Shown here: piece after piece, positions 8,188 to 16,615 of the stretch | How the letters are laid out: the number at the start of each line of letters is the position of its first letter | Numbering within the stretch: position 1 is the stretch's first letter | Assembly: GCF_017311575.1 (NCBI RefSeq) | Contig: NZ_JAFFQY010000055.1 | Location: 124,001-188,000, forward strand | Origin: Roseococcus thiosulfatophilus | Lineage (GTDB): Bacteria; Pseudomonadota; Alphaproteobacteria; Acetobacterales; Acetobacteraceae | Reading direction: 5' to 3' | Length of the DNA: 64,000 nt | The notes under the pieces: model-generated | Databases searched by the model: none | Told to the model about the DNA's origin: nothing | Seen by the model: only the letters and a program-made list of their open reading frames with translations | Translations under genes and position numbers: made by a program

Positions 8188-8732
8188 GGCAGCGGCACCG
8201 GGTCGTTGGACAGGCTGCGGAGGTAGACGATGATGTCCGCCCGCTGCTGCGCGCTGGCGATGCCGGCGAAGGCCATGCGCGTGCCGGGCATGGCGCGCGC
8301 CGGCGCGGCGATGAATTCGTTGAGCGCCTCGAAGTCCCAGGGCTTGTCGGCCAGGGCGCGGTTGGCGGCGCTGTAGTTGAAGCCCTCCACGCGCGCATGG
8401 TTGGCGCCCACGATGCCCCAGAGGTTCGGGCCCACGCCATTGCGCCCGCCCTCGTTGAAGCTGTGGCAGGCGGCGCAGGCGCGGCGGGCGGCGGCGGCGC
8501 CGTTCTCGGCGCTGGCGGCGGCCAGCAGCGGCCCGATCGGCTCGATGGCGGGGGCCGCGGGCGCGGCGGCCGCGGCGGCGGGCGCGGCGGCCGCCGGGTC
8601 GCGGCCCAGGCTGATCGCCGGTTCGGCCAGGCGCTTGGGGTGGATCAGCACCTCGGCCATGATGCCCGCGCCCATGAAGGCCACACCCGCGGTCAGCACG
8701 GCCGCGGCGATCTTGTTGAACTCAAGGCTCAT
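8184..8732 (-). CDS. membrane-anchored c-type cytochrome (CycM/c552-like)
   Basis: 182 residues. An uncleaved N-terminal membrane anchor (about 8-30) and an Ala/Pro linker (50-70) are followed by a class I cytochrome c domain with heme site CAACH (about residue 86) and the downstream methionine ligand in GTRMAFAGI. In related alphaproteobacteria such proteins carry electrons from the bc1 complex to terminal oxidases. It precedes and overlaps the hisN-like gene. Its promoter should lie in the 169-bp gap shared with the divergent prephenate dehydratase gene. Confidence 0.9.
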   Translation of the reverse strand: MSLEFNKIAAAVLTAGVAFMGAGIMAEVLIHPKRLAEPAISLGRDPAAAAPAAAAAAPAAPAIEPIGPLLAAASAENGAAAARRACAACHSFNEGGRNGVGPNLWGIVGANHARVEGFNYSAANRALADKPWDFEALNEFIAAPARAMPGTRMAFAGIASAQQRADIIVYLRSLSNDPVPLP

Positions 8733-8901
8733 GCCGAGCTCACCCTTCCTCGTTCCCGGCGGCCGTTGCGCGGGTTTGCGCGAAGGCCAGCCCTGACTTA
8801 TGCGTTCGGGACCACATAGCTGCCACCCGCCGCCGCATCAACCGCCCACGGCACGGGTTTCGTCACCGGAACGCCCGCAACCCCACCTTGAACACGAGAT
8901 C

Positions 8902-9750
8902 ATGAGCCAGACCATCGCCTTCCAGGGTGTCCCCGGCGCCTATTCGGACCTCGCCTGCCGCCAGGCCTATCCCGGCTGGACCACCCTGCCCTGCCCGAGC
9001 TTCGAGGCCGCCATGGCCGCGGTGCGGGAGGGCCACGCCCAGCTGGCCATGCTGCCCTGCGAGAACTCGCTGGCCGGCCGCGTGCCCGACATCCACCGCC
9101 TGCTGCCCGAATCCGGCCTCTCCGTGGTGGGTGAGCATTTCGAGCGCGTGGAGCACTGCCTGCTGGCCCGCCCCGGCGTCACGCTGGCCACCATCCGCCG
9201 CGCGCACAGCCACCCGATGGCGCTGGGGCAGGTGCTGAAGGTGATGAAGGAGCTGAACCTCACCCCCGTCATCCAGGCCGACACGGCCGGGGCCGCGGAA
9301 CTCATCGCGCGCGAGGGCACGGAGGAGGATGCCGCGGTGGCCAGCGAACTGGCGGCCGAGGTCTATGGCCTCGACATCCTGCGCCGCAATGTCGAGGACG
9401 CCGCGCACAACACCACCCGCTTCTACGTGATGGCGCGCGAGCGCCAGATGCCCGCGCTCGGCACCCCGCACACGCTGACCACCTTCGTCTTCCGGGTGCG
9501 GAACATGCCGGCCGCGCTCTACAAGGCGCTGGGCGGCTTCGCCACCAACGGCGTGAACATGACGAAGCTGGAGAGCTACATGCTGGACGGCGCCTTCACC
9601 GCCACCCAGTTCCTCTGCGACGTGGACGGCCACCCGGACGACCCCGCCCTCTTCCGCGCCTTCGAGGAACTGCGCTTCTTCTCGCGCGAGGTGAAGGTGC
9701 TGGGCTGCTACACGGCGCACCCGTTCCGGGTGGCGCATGAGGGGCGGTAG
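8902..9750 (+). CDS. pheA: prephenate dehydratase
   Basis: Converts prephenate to phenylpyruvate in phenylalanine synthesis; 282 residues. The N-terminal periplasmic-binding-like catalytic domain (FQGVPGAYSDLA at residue 6, LPCENSLAGRV near 56) includes the conserved NTTRFYVM, whose Thr-Arg-Phe is catalytic. The C-terminal ACT domain (about 190-270) has LTTFVFRVRNMPAALYKAL and NMTKLESYML, the phenylalanine-binding feedback site. It is a stand-alone enzyme, not fused to chorismate mutase. The start ATG 8902 was chosen because the protein then begins MSQTIAFQGVPGAYS as in the family. Confidence 0.95.
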   Translation: MSQTIAFQGVPGAYSDLACRQAYPGWTTLPCPSFEAAMAAVREGHAQLAMLPCENSLAGRVPDIHRLLPESGLSVVGEHFERVEHCLLARPGVTLATIRRAHSHPMALGQVLKVMKELNLTPVIQADTAGAAELIAREGTEEDAAVASELAAEVYGLDILRRNVEDAAHNTTRFYVMARERQMPALGTPHTLTTFVFRVRNMPAALYKALGGFATNGVNMTKLESYMLDGAFTATQFLCDVDGHPDDPALFRAFEELRFFSREVKVLGCYTAHPFRVAHEGR

Positions 9751-9758
9751 GGCCGGCC

Positions 9759-10610
9759 TTACCTGAGCCTGAGGCACCGCCCCAACGCCTGCCGCAGCGC
9801 CGCCTCCGCGCCGCCCATGCCCAGCGCGCCCTGGGGCATGCCGTCCACGGCCAGTTCCACCGGCGTCGCGGCCTGGGCCAGCAGGCGTGCCACCTCGGGC
9901 GCGCCATGCACATCGGCGCGCCACAGCGCCTCCAGGGGCGAGTGGCGCAGGAAGCTCACCTGCAGGCGCTGCCCGCCCGTCTCCAGCGTGATGTCCACGC
10001 GCGGCGGCATGGGGCCCATGAAGGCGGCTTCCGCCACCGGGTTCAGCGGCCCGTCGCAATAGAGGTTCAGCCCCCGCACCATGCCGAGCGGCGGGCTGGC
10101 CGCCGTGGCGCGCGGCGACGCCTCCAGCCGCCAGGCGGGGCCGGTGGCCACCGGCGTGGCGGCGACGGCCGGCGCGGGCGGCATGGGGACGGCGGCGAAG
10201 AGGTTGCCATCCCAGGCCAGCGCCTCATGCCCGAACACCAGCACGTCCCGGTCGGCCCCGGGGCGGATGTCCACCCCCTCCGCGAAGCGTTCCAGCACGC
10301 GGCGATAGCCGCCCGGGAAGCTCACGATCACATGCACCGGGCATTCACGCCCCCGGCAGAAAGCCCCCGTGGCCCCCGGGCAGGTCATGGCCGAGACGTC
10401 CACCACATAGTCCGGCCGCCCATCGGGCGTCAGGTTGGCCAGGCGGAGGAAGTTCGGCCCGAAGCTCGGCGCCTGGCCCGACCGGGCCCGGCAGCCGGCG
10501 CTCAATTCGCGGCGGATCTGGCCGATCTCGGCCGGTTCGGCCGGGGTGGGCTGGGCCAATGCGGGGGGCGCCAGCAGCAGCGCGGCCAGGAGAAACGCAC
10601 GGAATCCCAT
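9759..10610 (-). CDS. exported protein of unknown function
   Basis: 283 residues with a Sec signal peptide (MGFRAFLLAALLLAPPALAQ). The mature part has six or so cysteines (for instance MTCPGATGAFCRGRECP), a segment resembling secreted dimodular proteins that compare a measured quantity (LANLTPDGRPDYVVD, reminiscent of FG-GAP-like integrin repeat wording but too short to claim), and a C-terminal half ending in LRQALGRCLRLR. No enzyme motif. It follows a small lipoprotein gene by 18 bp and is probably co-transcribed with it and nudC. Confidence 0.75.
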   Translation of the reverse strand: MGFRAFLLAALLLAPPALAQPTPAEPAEIGQIRRELSAGCRARSGQAPSFGPNFLRLANLTPDGRPDYVVDVSAMTCPGATGAFCRGRECPVHVIVSFPGGYRRVLERFAEGVDIRPGADRDVLVFGHEALAWDGNLFAAVPMPPAPAVAATPVATGPAWRLEASPRATAASPPLGMVRGLNLYCDGPLNPVAEAAFMGPMPPRVDITLETGGQRLQVSFLRHSPLEALWRADVHGAPEVARLLAQAATPVELAVDGMPQGALGMGGAEAALRQALGRCLRLR

Positions 10611-10628
10611 GGCCGGCGCCGCCCCGCT

Positions 10629-10910
10629 TCAGGGCCGCAGCCGCTCGACCCCGCCCGGCGCGGGCAGGTTCCGGCGGCGCAGGCAGTCGCTGTAGGCCTG
10701 GGCCAGGGCCTCCTGCCGCGCGATCTGGGCGCGGCGGCTCGGGCCATAGGCGGCGGGGCCGGCCTGGGCGCCCGAGGCGCGCACCGCCGGCGCGGCCTCG
10801 GCCTCGGCGCGGCATTCGGCATTGGTCATAGGGGCGCCGCCGCGCAGGGGCTCGTCCGGCTGGGCGCAGGCGGCCAGCAGGAACAGCAGCAGGAAGGGCG
10901 CATACCTCAT
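10629..10910 (-). CDS. small lipoprotein, unknown function
   Basis: 93 residues. The N-terminus MRYAPFLLLFLLAACAQPDEP carries a lipobox (LLAAC), so the protein should be lipidated at Cys15 and anchored in the envelope. The remainder is charged, with two cysteines (NAECRAE and YSDCLRRRN) that could form a disulfide. The start ATG at 10910 overlaps the stop of nudC (ATGA), so it is translated with it. No known family recognised. Confidence 0.75.
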   Translation of the reverse strand: MRYAPFLLLFLLAACAQPDEPLRGGAPMTNAECRAEAEAAPAVRASGAQAGPAAYGPSRRAQIARQEALAQAYSDCLRRRNLPAPGGVERLRP

Positions 10911-11830
10911 GCCGACATCCAGTCCTCGATCAGGCGGCGCGCGATGGAATCGGCGCGCGGCAGGGAAAATCCGTGGGAAGAGGGGTCGCGGATCTGGTCG
11001 CGGGTGAACCAGCGCGCATCCTGCAATTCCTCGTCGTCGAGCGTGATGTCGTCGCTCAGCCCCTCGGCGTGGAAGCCGATCATGATGGAGGAGGGGAAGG
11101 GCCAGGGCTGCGAGGAATGATAGGTCACGTCGCCCACCTCCACGCCCGTCTCCTCCATCACCTCGCGGCGCACCGCCTCCTCGAAGCTTTCGCCGGGTTC
11201 CACGAAGCCCGCCAGCGTCGAATACATCACGCTGTTGGGGAAGCGGCGCGAATGGCCCAGCAGGCAGGCATCGCCGCGCACCACCAGCATGATGACGGCC
11301 GGGTCGGTGCGGGGGAAATGCTGGGCGCCGCAGGCGGTGCAGACCATGGCGTGGCCCGCGCTGCGCGCATCGCACACGCCGCCGCACACGCCGCAGAAAC
11401 GGTGCTTCACACGCCAATGCATCATGCCGCGGGCATGGGCCAGCACGCTCGCCTCGCCGGGCGGCAGCAGGCCGGCGACGGCGCGCAGGTCGGTGAAGGC
11501 GCCCATCTCGGGCGGCAGCAGGGGCAGGGGGTCATCGGCGGTGGAGCAGTCCACCGCGAAGACAGGGCGCTTTTCCCACAGGCCGAGGAAGGCCCAGGGG
11601 CCGCCCGCCATCCGCACCGCCTCGGCGCCGGGGCGGGAGAGCAGCACGGCCTCCGGCCGCCCCTCCTCCACGCCGCGCATCAGGTTGCGGGCGCGCCAGA
11701 CCGGCACGAAAAGGGTGGCGTCATCGGCCAGCGCGGCCTCGATGAAGGCCGGGTCGTCGCGCAGCTTGCCCGCGCGGTCGAGCGGGCTGCCGGTGTAGGC
11801 GTTGGCGCGTTGGGCGGGAATGGCGAGCAT
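10907..11830 (-). CDS. nudC: NAD(+)/NADH diphosphatase NudC
   Basis: Nudix hydrolase of 307 residues that cleaves NAD(H), and in studied homologues removes NAD caps from RNA. It has an N-terminal NudC domain, a zinc ribbon with two Cys-x2-Cys pairs (RFCGVCGG and VCTACGAQHFPRTDP) and a complete Nudix box GFVEPGESFEEAVRREVMEE. The family-specific SQPWPFPSSIM follows about 17 residues later. All catalytic glutamates of the box are present. First gene of a short minus-strand operon with the lipoprotein and exported protein. Confidence 0.94.
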   Translation of the reverse strand: MLAIPAQRANAYTGSPLDRAGKLRDDPAFIEAALADDATLFVPVWRARNLMRGVEEGRPEAVLLSRPGAEAVRMAGGPWAFLGLWEKRPVFAVDCSTADDPLPLLPPEMGAFTDLRAVAGLLPPGEASVLAHARGMMHWRVKHRFCGVCGGVCDARSAGHAMVCTACGAQHFPRTDPAVIMLVVRGDACLLGHSRRFPNSVMYSTLAGFVEPGESFEEAVRREVMEETGVEVGDVTYHSSQPWPFPSSIMIGFHAEGLSDDITLDDEELQDARWFTRDQIRDPSSHGFSLPRADSIARRLIEDWMSA

Positions 11831-11873
11831 GGAGCGACACTAGGCCGCCCCCGCACGCCCGCCAACTGTCAGG

Positions 11874-12020
11874 TCAGACCAGCATCCAGGCTACGGCGAA
11901 GCCAATCACCACCAGCACGAGGCTCGTGATCAGAATGCCGCGCACACGGCCGTGGCCGATGATGCGGCCTTGCCGCGCCTCCTGGCCGCTCAGGTTCCGG
12001 TTGGGATCGAGGTCGCTCAT
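11874..12020 (-). CDS. single-TM microprotein, paralogue 1
   Basis: 48 residues. An N-terminal soluble motif DPNRNLSGQEARQGR (residues 5-19) is followed by a short basic linker and one TM helix (LITSLVLVVIGFAVAWMLV). It is clearly homologous to the neighbour at 12070-12210, which has DPDKNLNAQEARQGK and the same TM ending. Conservation between two copies in the same strand supports both as real genes despite their size. Function unknown. Confidence 0.75.
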   Translation of the reverse strand: MSDLDPNRNLSGQEARQGRIIGHGRVRGILITSLVLVVIGFAVAWMLV

Positions 12021-12069
12021 GTCGGGTCTCCCTATGCGGCGGCGGGCAACCCCGCGGCCTCGCGCCTGT

Positions 12070-12210
12070 TCAGGCCATCAGCCTTGCCAGCACGAAGCCG
12101 AGCACGACCAGAATCAGGCTGGCCAACAGCACCCAGCGCATCACCCCCAAGGTCTTGCCCTGCCGGGCTTCCTGGGCGTTGAGGTTCTTGTCAGGGTCCA
12201 TCTTTTCCAT
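12070..12210 (-). CDS. single-TM microprotein, paralogue 2
   Basis: 46 residues starting MEKMDPDKNLNAQEARQGK, followed by a TM helix (VLLASLILVVLGFVLARLM). It is a tandem paralogue of the 48-residue protein immediately downstream on the minus strand; the shared soluble motif is D-P-x-[RK]-N-L-x-x-Q-E-A-R-Q-G-[RK]. The alternative start at Met4 (12201) is equally possible and would remove only MEK. Function unknown. Confidence 0.75.
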   Translation of the reverse strand: MEKMDPDKNLNAQEARQGKTLGVMRWVLLASLILVVLGFVLARLMA

Positions 12211-12544
12211 AACGGGCCAACGCGAAACACGCCCCCTGGTTGCGCGCCCGTCCGCCGATGAGGAGTGCCGCGGGGAGGGCGCCGCCCTCCCCGCACCCCT
12301 CCCGCCGAGGGCCCAGGCCCTCGGAACCCGTTTGGCTTTTTGAATGGGGATTTGGAGGGAGGGGCGTCACCGGTGCGCCCGTTGCATGCGCACGCCATGC
12401 CCCTCCCTCCAAATCCCCACTGAAGCGAAAGGGGGTCAGGGGCCCATGGCCCCTGGCGGGGGCGCGGGGGCGGCAGCCCCCGCCCGGCGCATCCTTCACC
12501 GGGGGCGGGTGCCAAAGCGGGGTTCGCGTGCTATATGTCGTCGC
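12211..12544. repeat. hairpin-rich non-coding region upstream of ffs
   Basis: 334 bp without a gene. It holds several back-to-back palindromes: GGGGAGGGCGCCGCCCTCCCC near 12275 (split here for length), CGAGGGCCCAGGCCCTCG near 12306, a perfect 21-bp inverted repeat (12345-12365 with 12399-12419, 33-nt loop), AGGGGCCCATGGCCCCT near 12439 and a GCGGGGGC...GCCCCCGC stem near 12465. The ffs promoter should lie at its right end. The style resembles GC-rich intergenic repeats of related genomes. Confidence 0.7.
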
Positions 12545-12638
12545 GGAAGGTCGGTGCGGACGGGCTCCTCGCCAACCCGGTCAGGTCCGGAAGGAAGCAG
12601 CCGTAACGGGTTCTTGCCCGGGTCGTGTCCGGCCTTCC
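12545..12638 (+). ncRNA. ffs: signal recognition particle RNA (4.5S type)
   Basis: The apical hallmark GGTCAGGTCCGGAAGGAAGC followed by AGCCGTAACGG (12579 onward) is the conserved Ffh-binding tetraloop/internal-loop region of bacterial SRP RNA. The ends GGAAGGtCGG (12545) and CCGgCCTTCC (12638) pair to close the rod-like hairpin, giving about 94 nt. It lies 24 bp upstream of dnaX, a common bacterial neighbour. With Ffh it targets membrane proteins to FtsY/SecYEG. Confidence 0.95.
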
Positions 12639-12662
12639 ACCGTCTTTTCGCCACCAGGACCC

Positions 12663-14543
12663 ATGCCCAGCGATCTCGAGCGCGACATGAGCCCGGCGGA
12701 GGCCGAAGCCGGCCTCCCTGAGCCCCCCCCGCCCGAGGGCCCTGGCCTGTTCGGCCTGGAGGAGGTGCCTGTGGCGGCCCCCCTCGCCCCGGCCGCCGCC
12801 AAGCCCACGCCGTATCGCGTGCTGGCCCGGAAGTATCGCCCTCAGGCGCTGGATGATCTGATCGGCCAGGAGGCCCTGGTCCGCACGCTGCGCAATGCCT
12901 TCGCGCGCGGCCGCGTGCACCACGCCTTCCTGATGACGGGCGTGCGCGGCGTGGGAAAGACCACCACCGCCCGCATCATCGCCCGCGCGCTGAACTGCGT
13001 GGGCGTGGACGGAAAGGGCGGCCCCACGGCCGACCCCTGCGGCGTCTGCCCCGAATGCGTGGCGATTCTCGCCGACCGCCACCCCGACGTGATCGAGATG
13101 GACGCGGCCAGCAACCGCGGCATTGATGACGTGCGGGAACTGCGCGAGGCGCTGCGCTTCCGCCCCGCCCAGGGCCGCCAGAAGGTGTTTATCCTCGACG
13201 AGGTCCACATGCTGACGGAGCAGGCCTTCAACGCCCTGCTCAAGTCGCTGGAGGAACCGCCGCCCGCCATCACCTTCATCCTGGCCACGACGGAATTGCG
13301 GAAGGTGCCCATCACCATCCGCAGCCGCTGCCAGACCTTCGCGCTGAAGCGCGTGCCCGAGGATCGGCTGCGTGCCCATTTCGCCCGCATCGCCGGGCTG
13401 GAGGGCAGCGCGGCCGAGGATTCGGCGCTGGCCCTGCTGGCCCGCGCGGCGGATGGCTCGGTGCGCGACGGCTTGTCGCTGCTGGACCAGGCCATCGCGC
13501 TCGCCGGCGATGGCGGCCAGGTCACGGCCGAGAGCGTGCGCGACATGCTGGGCCTGGCCGATCGCGGCCTGGTGCTGGACATCCTGGAAGCCGTGCTGCG
13601 CGGCGACCTGCCGCCCGCGCTGGCCCGCATGGCCGAGGCGCATGAGCGCGGCGCGGACGCCGCGAACATTCTCTCCGACATGCTGGAGCAGCTGCATATC
13701 CTGACCCGCTTCGCCGCCATCCCCGCCCTGCGCGAGGACCAGGGCCTGCCGGAGAATGAGCGCGTGCGCGGCGCGGCCCTGGCGGCCAGCCTCTCCGTCC
13801 CCGCTTTGGCCCGCGCCTGGCAGATGCTGCTGAAGGGGCTGGAGGAGGTGCAGCAGGCCCCCGACCGCCGCGCGGCGGCCGAGATGGTGCTGATCCGCCT
13901 CGCCCATGTGGCCGACATGCCCACGCCGGGCGACATATTGAAGCGCCTCGAATCGGGCGGAACGGTGCCGGCGGCAAGTGGCGCGCCCGCGCCCACCCAT
14001 GGCGGCGGCGGGCTGCGCGCGGTGGCCGGCGGCGGGCCGATCATGGCGGCCGCGTCCCCTGCCCCGGCTCCGCTGCCCCAGCCCTCGGCCTGGCGCGAGG
14101 TGGTGGCGCTGGCAAGCGGCACCCACCCCCTGCTGCACGCGCATCTGCTGCACGACGTCCACCCGGTGCGGGTCGCGCGCGGGCAGGTCGAGATGCGCGT
14201 GCGCCCCCAGGCCCCGCGCGACCTCGCCGCCCAGCTCACCCGCATGCTGGAGGAGAAGACCGGCGCGCGCTGGACCATCGCGCTGTCCAACGCGCCCGGC
14301 GAACCCACGCTGGCCGAGCAATCCCAGGCCGCCGAGCAGGACCGCCGCGCCGCCGCGGCCACCCACCCGCTGGTGGTGGCCATCCTGACCGCCTTTCCGG
14401 GGGCCACGCTGGACGCCGTGCGCGACGCGAACCTGGACGCCTATGGCCTCGCCCCCGTGGCGCCGGTCGAGGAGGAGCTGCCCGAATTCGCGCCCCCCGA
14501 CGCCGAACCCGCCTATGACGACGAATTCCCCGAGGAGGATTGA
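12663..14543 (+). CDS. dnaX: DNA polymerase III subunit gamma/tau
   Basis: Clamp-loader ATPase, 626 residues from ATG 12663. It contains Walker A GVRGVGKTTTARI (about residue 97), a zinc module with CGVCPECV, DAASNRGIDDVREL, Walker B region FILDEVHMLTEQAF, the SRC motif IRSRCQTF, and a long tau-specific C-terminal region. An alternative start (ATG 12687, MSPAEAE) would drop eight residues. The frame is open far upstream, but only the SRP RNA and hairpins are there. I saw no A-rich slippery heptamer for a programmed gamma frameshift. Stop abuts the GTG of ybaB. Confidence 0.95.
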   Translation: MPSDLERDMSPAEAEAGLPEPPPPEGPGLFGLEEVPVAAPLAPAAAKPTPYRVLARKYRPQALDDLIGQEALVRTLRNAFARGRVHHAFLMTGVRGVGKTTTARIIARALNCVGVDGKGGPTADPCGVCPECVAILADRHPDVIEMDAASNRGIDDVRELREALRFRPAQGRQKVFILDEVHMLTEQAFNALLKSLEEPPPAITFILATTELRKVPITIRSRCQTFALKRVPEDRLRAHFARIAGLEGSAAEDSALALLARAADGSVRDGLSLLDQAIALAGDGGQVTAESVRDMLGLADRGLVLDILEAVLRGDLPPALARMAEAHERGADAANILSDMLEQLHILTRFAAIPALREDQGLPENERVRGAALAASLSVPALARAWQMLLKGLEEVQQAPDRRAAAEMVLIRLAHVADMPTPGDILKRLESGGTVPAASGAPAPTHGGGGLRAVAGGGPIMAAASPAPAPLPQPSAWREVVALASGTHPLLHAHLLHDVHPVRVARGQVEMRVRPQAPRDLAAQLTRMLEEKTGARWTIALSNAPGEPTLAEQSQAAEQDRRAAAATHPLVVAILTAFPGATLDAVRDANLDAYGLAPVAPVEEELPEFAPPDAEPAYDDEFPEED

Positions 14544-14867
14544 GTGAAGAATCTTGGCAACATGCTGAAGCAGGCCCAGCAGATGCAGACCCGCATGGCG
14601 GAGATGCAGGCGAAGCTGGAATCCACCGAGGTCGAGGGCCAGGCCGGCGCCGGCATGGTGAAGGTGAAGCTGACCGGCAAGGGCGACCTGCGCCGCGTCA
14701 CCATCGACCCCTCGCTGATGACCGCCGAGGACCGCGAGGTGCTGGAGGACCTGCTGGTGGCCGCCCATGCCGATGCCAAGCAGAAGGTCGAGGCCACCAT
14801 GGCCGAGGAAATGCAGAAGGCCACCGCCGGCATGGGCCTGCCGCCCGGGCTGAAGCTGCCCTTCTGA
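14544..14867 (+). CDS. nucleoid-associated protein YbaB/EbfC family
   Basis: 107 residues with the family pattern MKNLGNMLKQAQQMQTRMAE at the N-terminus (long helix), a central beta hairpin (VKVKLTGKGDLRRVTIDPSLM) and a C-terminal helix and PPGLKLPF tail. It binds DNA as a dimer. The GTG start at 14544 directly follows the dnaX TGA with no gap. The dnaX-ybaB-recR order is the classic recombination/repair operon. Confidence 0.95.
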   Translation: MKNLGNMLKQAQQMQTRMAEMQAKLESTEVEGQAGAGMVKVKLTGKGDLRRVTIDPSLMTAEDREVLEDLLVAAHADAKQKVEATMAEEMQKATAGMGLPPGLKLPF

Positions 14868-14871
14868 CCAC

Positions 14872-15453
14872 TTGGACCCCGTCGAGCACCTGATTGCGCT
14901 GCTCTCGCGCCTTCCCGGCCTTGGCCGGCGCAGCGCGCGGCGGGCGGCCCTGCGCATGCTGGCGGACCCGCAGGCGCTGATGCTGCCGCTGTCCGACGCG
15001 CTGCGCGCGGCGGCCGAGGCCGTCACCCCCTGCCGCATCTGCGGCAATCTCGACGCCGCCGATCCCTGCCGCATCTGCACCAACCCGGAGCGTGACCAGG
15101 GCCTCGTCTGCGTGGTGGAGGGTGTCGCGGACCTCTGGGCGCTGGAACGCGCGCACGCGCACCCGGGCGTCTATCACGTGCTGGGCGGCACGCTCTCGGC
15201 GCTGTCAGGCACGGGGCCGGAGGAACTGCGAATCGCCCCCCTGCTGCGCCGCGCGGAGGATGACCAGGTGCGCGAGGTGATCCTGGCCCTGCCCGCCACG
15301 GTGGAAGGCGCCAGCACCGCGCATTACCTCCAGGACCGGCTGGCGGGCGCGCCCGTCACGGTGACAAGGCTCGCGCAGGGCGTGCCCATCGGCGGCAGCC
15401 TCGATGCGCTGGATGACGGCACGCTGGCCGCGGCATTGCGGGCGCGGCGATAG
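14872..15453 (+). CDS. recR: recombination mediator protein RecR
   Basis: 193 residues acting with RecF/RecO to load RecA on gapped DNA. The N-terminal helix-hairpin-helix (LLSRLPGLGRRSARRAAL) is followed by a Cys4 zinc finger (TPCRICGNLDAADPCRICTN), a Toprim domain (VCVVEGVADLWALERA.. and HVLGGTLSAL) and the C-terminal Walker-like helix. The start is TTG at 14872 (MDPVEHLIALLSRLPG), 4 nt after the ybaB stop; no ATG or GTG lies close enough to keep the HhH motif. Confidence 0.95.
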   Translation: MDPVEHLIALLSRLPGLGRRSARRAALRMLADPQALMLPLSDALRAAAEAVTPCRICGNLDAADPCRICTNPERDQGLVCVVEGVADLWALERAHAHPGVYHVLGGTLSALSGTGPEELRIAPLLRRAEDDQVREVILALPATVEGASTAHYLQDRLAGAPVTVTRLAQGVPIGGSLDALDDGTLAAALRARR

Positions 15454-15462
15454 GGAAAGCCG

Positions 15463-16509
15463 CTAGGCCTGCGGCTCCTTCTTCCGGCGGGCCGGGGGGC
15501 TGCGCGTGGGCACCGTGACCCGGACAGGACCCATGGCCTCATAGAACGCGATCTCGGCCGCGTTGCGCCGGCGCAGCTCCTCGGCCACCTGGGCGAAGTC
15601 GGGCTGCCTGGCCCCGCTTTCCATGCCCTTGGGCATGCGCTTCACATTCGTCGTGATCAGTTCGGAGCAGCGCTTCAGCCCCGTCACGTTCTCCACCGTC
15701 TCGATGAAGCGCGGCAGCTCGTCGAAACGGCCGAGGACATAGCTGTTCAGGCTCATCATCCGGCGGATGCCGCGCTCCTCCACCGTGCCGAAGAGCTGGC
15801 GCAGCTGGTAGTTCTCCAGCTGGTGGGCGAATTCCGGGAACTCGGCCAAGGCGCGGGCGAAGCTCACATCCCGCAGGCGCGGGTGCAGCGGGTGGTCGGC
15901 GCGGGAACGCACATGGTCGTAGAAGGAGACCGCCCGCGACACCGGCTCCCGCAGCACCGACAGCAGCACCTTGCGCCGCGGCGCGCGCTGCACCAGCGGG
16001 TGGTTCACCGAGAAATGCCCGCAGACCAGCAGCTTGCTTTGCAGCAATTGCGTGTCCTTGGCCAGGCGCTGGGCGAGCTGCGCCTCGCCCCCCGCCTCGG
16101 CCAGGAGCAGGTGGTAGAACTGCACGAAGGGGTGGAACATGTCGCCGAGCAGCTTCCACATCGCCGTTCCCGCCGTCTTCGGGATGTGGAGGAAATAGTA
16201 GATCGGCACCGCGTCCAGCGCCCGGCCGCGCGGCATGGTGTGGGTGCCGGCCGGCGGCGGGGGCGGCAGGGCGCCCACCAGCCCCGCGGCGTCGCGCATG
16301 CGGATGCGGAATTCCTGGCTCTGCATGAGGAACCAGCCGAACTGCTCGACCGTGCGGCCGGAATTCAGGTGGGCCTCCATCACCTCCGGCCGCTCGGGCG
16401 GGCGGCCCAGCAGCAGCCTGTATCCCAGCTCGACCTGCTCGGGCGTCAGGCGCCGGGTCGCGGGGCCGGCATCGGCGGCCGGCGGGGAGGATGGCGGGGC
16501 ATCAGTCAC
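15463..16509 (-). CDS. sulfotransferase family 2-like protein
   Basis: 348 residues. The N-terminal part (20-70, LGYRLLLGRPPERPEVMEAHL) resembles the DUF4214-type repeat often joined to glycan-active enzymes. The PAPS 5'-phosphosulfate loop is FLHIPKTAGTAM (residues 107-118) and the 3'-phosphate region VLREPVSRAVSFYDH is at about 185-199, both typical of heparan/chondroitin-type O-sulfotransferases. A lysine-rich tail ends the protein. It should transfer sulfate from PAPS to a cell-surface glycan; the acceptor is unknown, and no polysaccharide cluster is nearby. The start is GTG at 16509. Confidence 0.85.
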   Translation of the reverse strand: MTDAPPSSPPAADAGPATRRLTPEQVELGYRLLLGRPPERPEVMEAHLNSGRTVEQFGWFLMQSQEFRIRMRDAAGLVGALPPPPPAGTHTMPRGRALDAVPIYYFLHIPKTAGTAMWKLLGDMFHPFVQFYHLLLAEAGGEAQLAQRLAKDTQLLQSKLLVCGHFSVNHPLVQRAPRRKVLLSVLREPVSRAVSFYDHVRSRADHPLHPRLRDVSFARALAEFPEFAHQLENYQLRQLFGTVEERGIRRMMSLNSYVLGRFDELPRFIETVENVTGLKRCSELITTNVKRMPKGMESGARQPDFAQVAEELRRRNAAEIAFYEAMGPVRVTVPTRSPPARRKKEPQA

Positions 16510-16615
16510 GGGGCGGGCACAAGGGCACGGGTGAGGCGGCGCGCGCCTCCACAGACATCATCATACCGCGCCTTTCATGCGATTTCAGGGTGAAAGTCCA
16601 GCCTTCACGCGCGGT

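Noticed and set aside
12663-14543. Programmed frameshift in dnaX giving gamma
   Set aside because: No A-rich slippery heptamer with a downstream stem was visible; the full frame is open to the stop.
12531-15083. 850-codon minus-strand open frame across dnaX-ybaB-recR
   Set aside because: It crosses three recognised genes and the SRP RNA; mirror frame of GC-rich coding DNA.
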